Of a stretch of DNA of 7,928 bases, positions 6,876 through 7,928 are shown in pieces. Source of the DNA: an uncultured Saprospiraceae bacterium. GTDB lineage: Bacteria > Bacteroidota > Bacteroidia > Chitinophagales > Saprospiraceae. The notes below the pieces were generated by a model, which worked only from the letters and a program-made list of their open reading frames with translations, was not told the DNA's origin and ran no database searches. Position 1 is the first letter of the stretch, and every line of letters starts with the position of its first letter. The stretch spans positions 1-7,928 of the forward strand of contig CAKZUM010000340.1 in the NCBI GenBank assembly GCA_937921525.1, written 5' to 3'. Position numbers and translations under genes: made by a program.

Positions 6876-7343
6876 ATGGGTAAATCACAAGAAACTTTTA
6901 ATAAAAAAGAAAGAGAAAAGAAAAGACAGAAAAGGAAAAAGGAGAAGATGGAAAGAAGAATGGAGCGGAAAGAACAAAAAAAGCAGGACATTATAGATGG
7001 TAAAGTTTCTGGTGACAATTTTATGTATGTAGATGAAAATGGAAATCTGACGCCTGAGCCGCCAGATCCGTTGAAGAAAAAAGTAATTAAAGTGGAAGAT
7101 ATTGTACTTGGTGCAACCAAGGCAGGTGATTTTGATTCTGGGGAGGTGATTAGAAAAGGAACCGTTAAATTTTTCAATGATGAAAAAGGATATGGTTTTA
7201 TTATTGATCCAAAAACGAACGAAAGTTTCTTTGTTCATGCAGCTGGATTAATTGACCAAATTAAAGATAGAGACTCTGTAACTTTTGAAATAGAAATGGG
7301 ACCTAAAGGTCCAGTAGCTGTTGGGGTAAAAGTGAAGAGATAA
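6876..7343 (+). CDS. Cold-shock-domain protein with a lysine/arginine-rich N-terminal helix
   Basis: A nucleic-acid-binding protein of 155 residues. The C-terminal cold-shock domain runs from about 94 to 155: GTVKFFNDEKGYGFI contains RNP1 (KGYGFI, 104-109), and SFFVHAAGL contains RNP2 (FFVH, 118-121). The ending VTFEIEMGPKGPVAVGVKV is the usual last strands. Free-standing Csp proteins are about 65-70 residues, so this one carries roughly 90 extra N-terminal residues. Residues 9-37 are almost all K, R, E and Q, probably a highly charged helix; residues 50-70 (YVDENGN...PPDP) form a linker. Proteins of this layout, starting MGKSQETFNKKEREKKR, are a recognisable Bacteroidota group. Such proteins bind single-stranded RNA or DNA and can act as RNA chaperones; the basic tail may add nucleic-acid or ribosome affinity, which is inference. 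The start is the only sensible ATG. A possible promoter lies about 100 bp upstream and hairpins follow the stop. Confidence 0.93.
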   Translation: MGKSQETFNKKEREKKRQKRKKEKMERRMERKEQKKQDIIDGKVSGDNFMYVDENGNLTPEPPDPLKKKVIKVEDIVLGATKAGDFDSGEVIRKGTVKFFNDEKGYGFIIDPKTNESFFVHAAGLIDQIKDRDSVTFEIEMGPKGPVAVGVKVKR

Positions 7344-7351
7344 TATATACG

Positions 7352-7399
7352 TCCAAGTTGAGAGACTTGGATTTGATAGATAGATAATATTGCTTATCT
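7352..7399 (+). repeat. Two small consecutive hairpins in the cold-shock 3' region
   Basis: TCCAAGT at 7352-7358 pairs with ACTTGGA at 7365-7371 around TGAGAG. AGATAA at 7382-7387 pairs with TTATCT at 7394-7399 around TATTGC. Both lie between the cold-shock stop codon and the stronger terminator hairpin. They may stabilise the 3' end of the transcript. Confidence 0.5.
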
Positions 7400-7403
7400 G
7401 ATT

Positions 7404-7438
7404 AGAGGGCAACAGGGCTTAGGGCACTGTTGCCCTCT
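7404..7438 (+). terminator. Strong hairpin terminator after the cold-shock gene
   Basis: A perfect 12-bp GC-containing stem is formed by AGAGGGCAACAG at 7404-7415 and CTGTTGCCCTCT at 7427-7438, with an 11-nt loop. It is followed by TCTTGTATC, a short and imperfect U tract. It lies 60 bp after the stop codon of the cold-shock gene and between two convergent genes, so it may act in both directions. Neither side has a long T-run, so efficiency as an intrinsic terminator is uncertain. Confidence 0.7.
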
Positions 7439-7456
7439 TCTTGTATCAGAATTGGA

Positions 7457-7493
7457 TCCAGAATTTTCAAAATTTGATGTTTTCCAGAATTTT
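7457..7493. repeat. 11-bp direct repeat TCCAGAATTTT
   Basis: TCCAGAATTTT occurs at 7457-7467 and 7483-7493, and in each case a TTTGATG or TTTTGATG follows closely. The first copy overlaps a small palindrome, AATTTT-C-AAAATT (7462-7474). It lies just past the 3' end of the Uma2 remnant. It may be a decayed intergenic repeat. Confidence 0.4.
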
Positions 7494-7517
7494 GATGCTG
7501 CTTACACTTAATATTTA

Positions 7518-7823
7518 CTATTCAACAGTATCATTCAAAATGAAAATATCGGATACGGCAAATGGTAAATCTAGTTCATTGTATTTAATGATTTGTGTTC
7601 CAGAGCAAATTAATTGATTCTGATATTTTCCATTTTTAGGATTAGTATAGCACTCTACTTGTTTATCAGGAATGTTTATAATCCAATATTCTGGAATATT
7701 AGCTTTGGCGTATAATGGTGCTTTTATCTTGCGATCTTTTTCTAAGGTTGAATCTGAAACCTCAACAATCAATAAGAGGTCTTTCGGAGCAGCAATTCTG
7801 GATATAGTCTTACATAAAATGTA
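7518..7823 (-). pseudogene. 5'-truncated Uma2 family (DUF820) nuclease-like gene remnant
   Basis: The reading frame is open from an in-frame TAA at 7824-7826 to the stop at 7518-7520, about 101 codons. It contains APKDLLLIVEVSDSTLEKDR, then IKAPLYAKANIPEYWIINI, the hallmark C-terminal half of Uma2/DUF820 proteins, which have a PD-(D/E)XK-like fold. The family is normally about 180-200 residues. The first half, with the conserved PD aspartate, is absent, and the three minus-strand frames between 7824 and the window end show nothing like it. There is no ATG before the conserved block; a TTG at 7770-7772 would be the only plausible start and would begin inside the core strand. I therefore read it as a decayed remnant. 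The role of intact Uma2 proteins is poorly known; they are abundant and often multicopy in Bacteroidota and cyanobacteria. Confidence 0.75.
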
Positions 7824-7928
7824 TTAAAATATAATTAATCTATCTAAATGTGATTTCGAGTGCTAAAATCCCTAATTTAATAAAAAGACTATTCTTATCG
7901 GACCACAAAAAGCGATATTCGAAGAATT

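Noticed and set aside
6869..7238. Two overlapping minus-strand frames opposite the cold-shock gene
   Set aside because: They are Phe/Leu/Ser-rich, which is what the reverse complement of Lys/Glu codons gives; they are not a membrane protein.
7843..7926. Minus-strand open stretch of 28 codons at the right edge
   Set aside because: It may be the tail of a gene outside the window, but it is too short and has no recognised homology.

Overview
The window looks like chromosomal DNA of an AT-rich Bacteroidota, most likely a Saprospiraceae-type marine or sludge bacterium. Three things point there. A large secreted protein ends in a type IX secretion (T9SS type A) sorting domain. A cold-shock protein has the lysine-rich N-terminal extension seen in this phylum. 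Start codons lack clear Shine-Dalgarno sequences, and one candidate promoter has a Bacteroidota-like TAnnTTYG -7 element. The genus assignment is inference.

Layout, left to right. Positions 1-186 hold no convincing gene but do hold a striking nested palindrome: a long imperfect hairpin (95-157) flanked on both sides by small TTGGC-N4-GCCAA hairpins. Positions 187-4632 (minus) encode a giant cysteine-rich exported protein of 1481 residues. It has six Kazal-type protease-inhibitor domains interleaved with at least three further repeated module families, and a C-terminal T9SS signal. Positions 4684-5070 are non-coding: the leader or promoter region of that gene plus a weak terminator candidate for the next one. 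Positions 5071-6537 (minus) encode a group II PLP-dependent decarboxylase with its catalytic residues intact. A 338-bp divergent intergenic region follows. It carries an 11-bp direct repeat, a hairpin with an A7 loop and a candidate promoter for the next gene. Positions 6876-7343 (plus) encode a cold-shock-domain protein, followed by three consecutive hairpins, the last a strong 12-bp stem. Positions 7518-7823 (minus) hold the C-terminal half of a Uma2 family (DUF820) nuclease-like protein whose N-terminal half is missing.

The genes do not form an evident operon or pathway. The two large minus-strand genes are separated by about 390 bp, and the cold-shock gene is divergent from the decarboxylase. 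The most unusual object is the mosaic Kazal protein: a modular, disulfide-rich, presumably surface-displayed or released inhibitor with predicted non-trypsin-like reactive sites and modules that I cannot assign to a named family.
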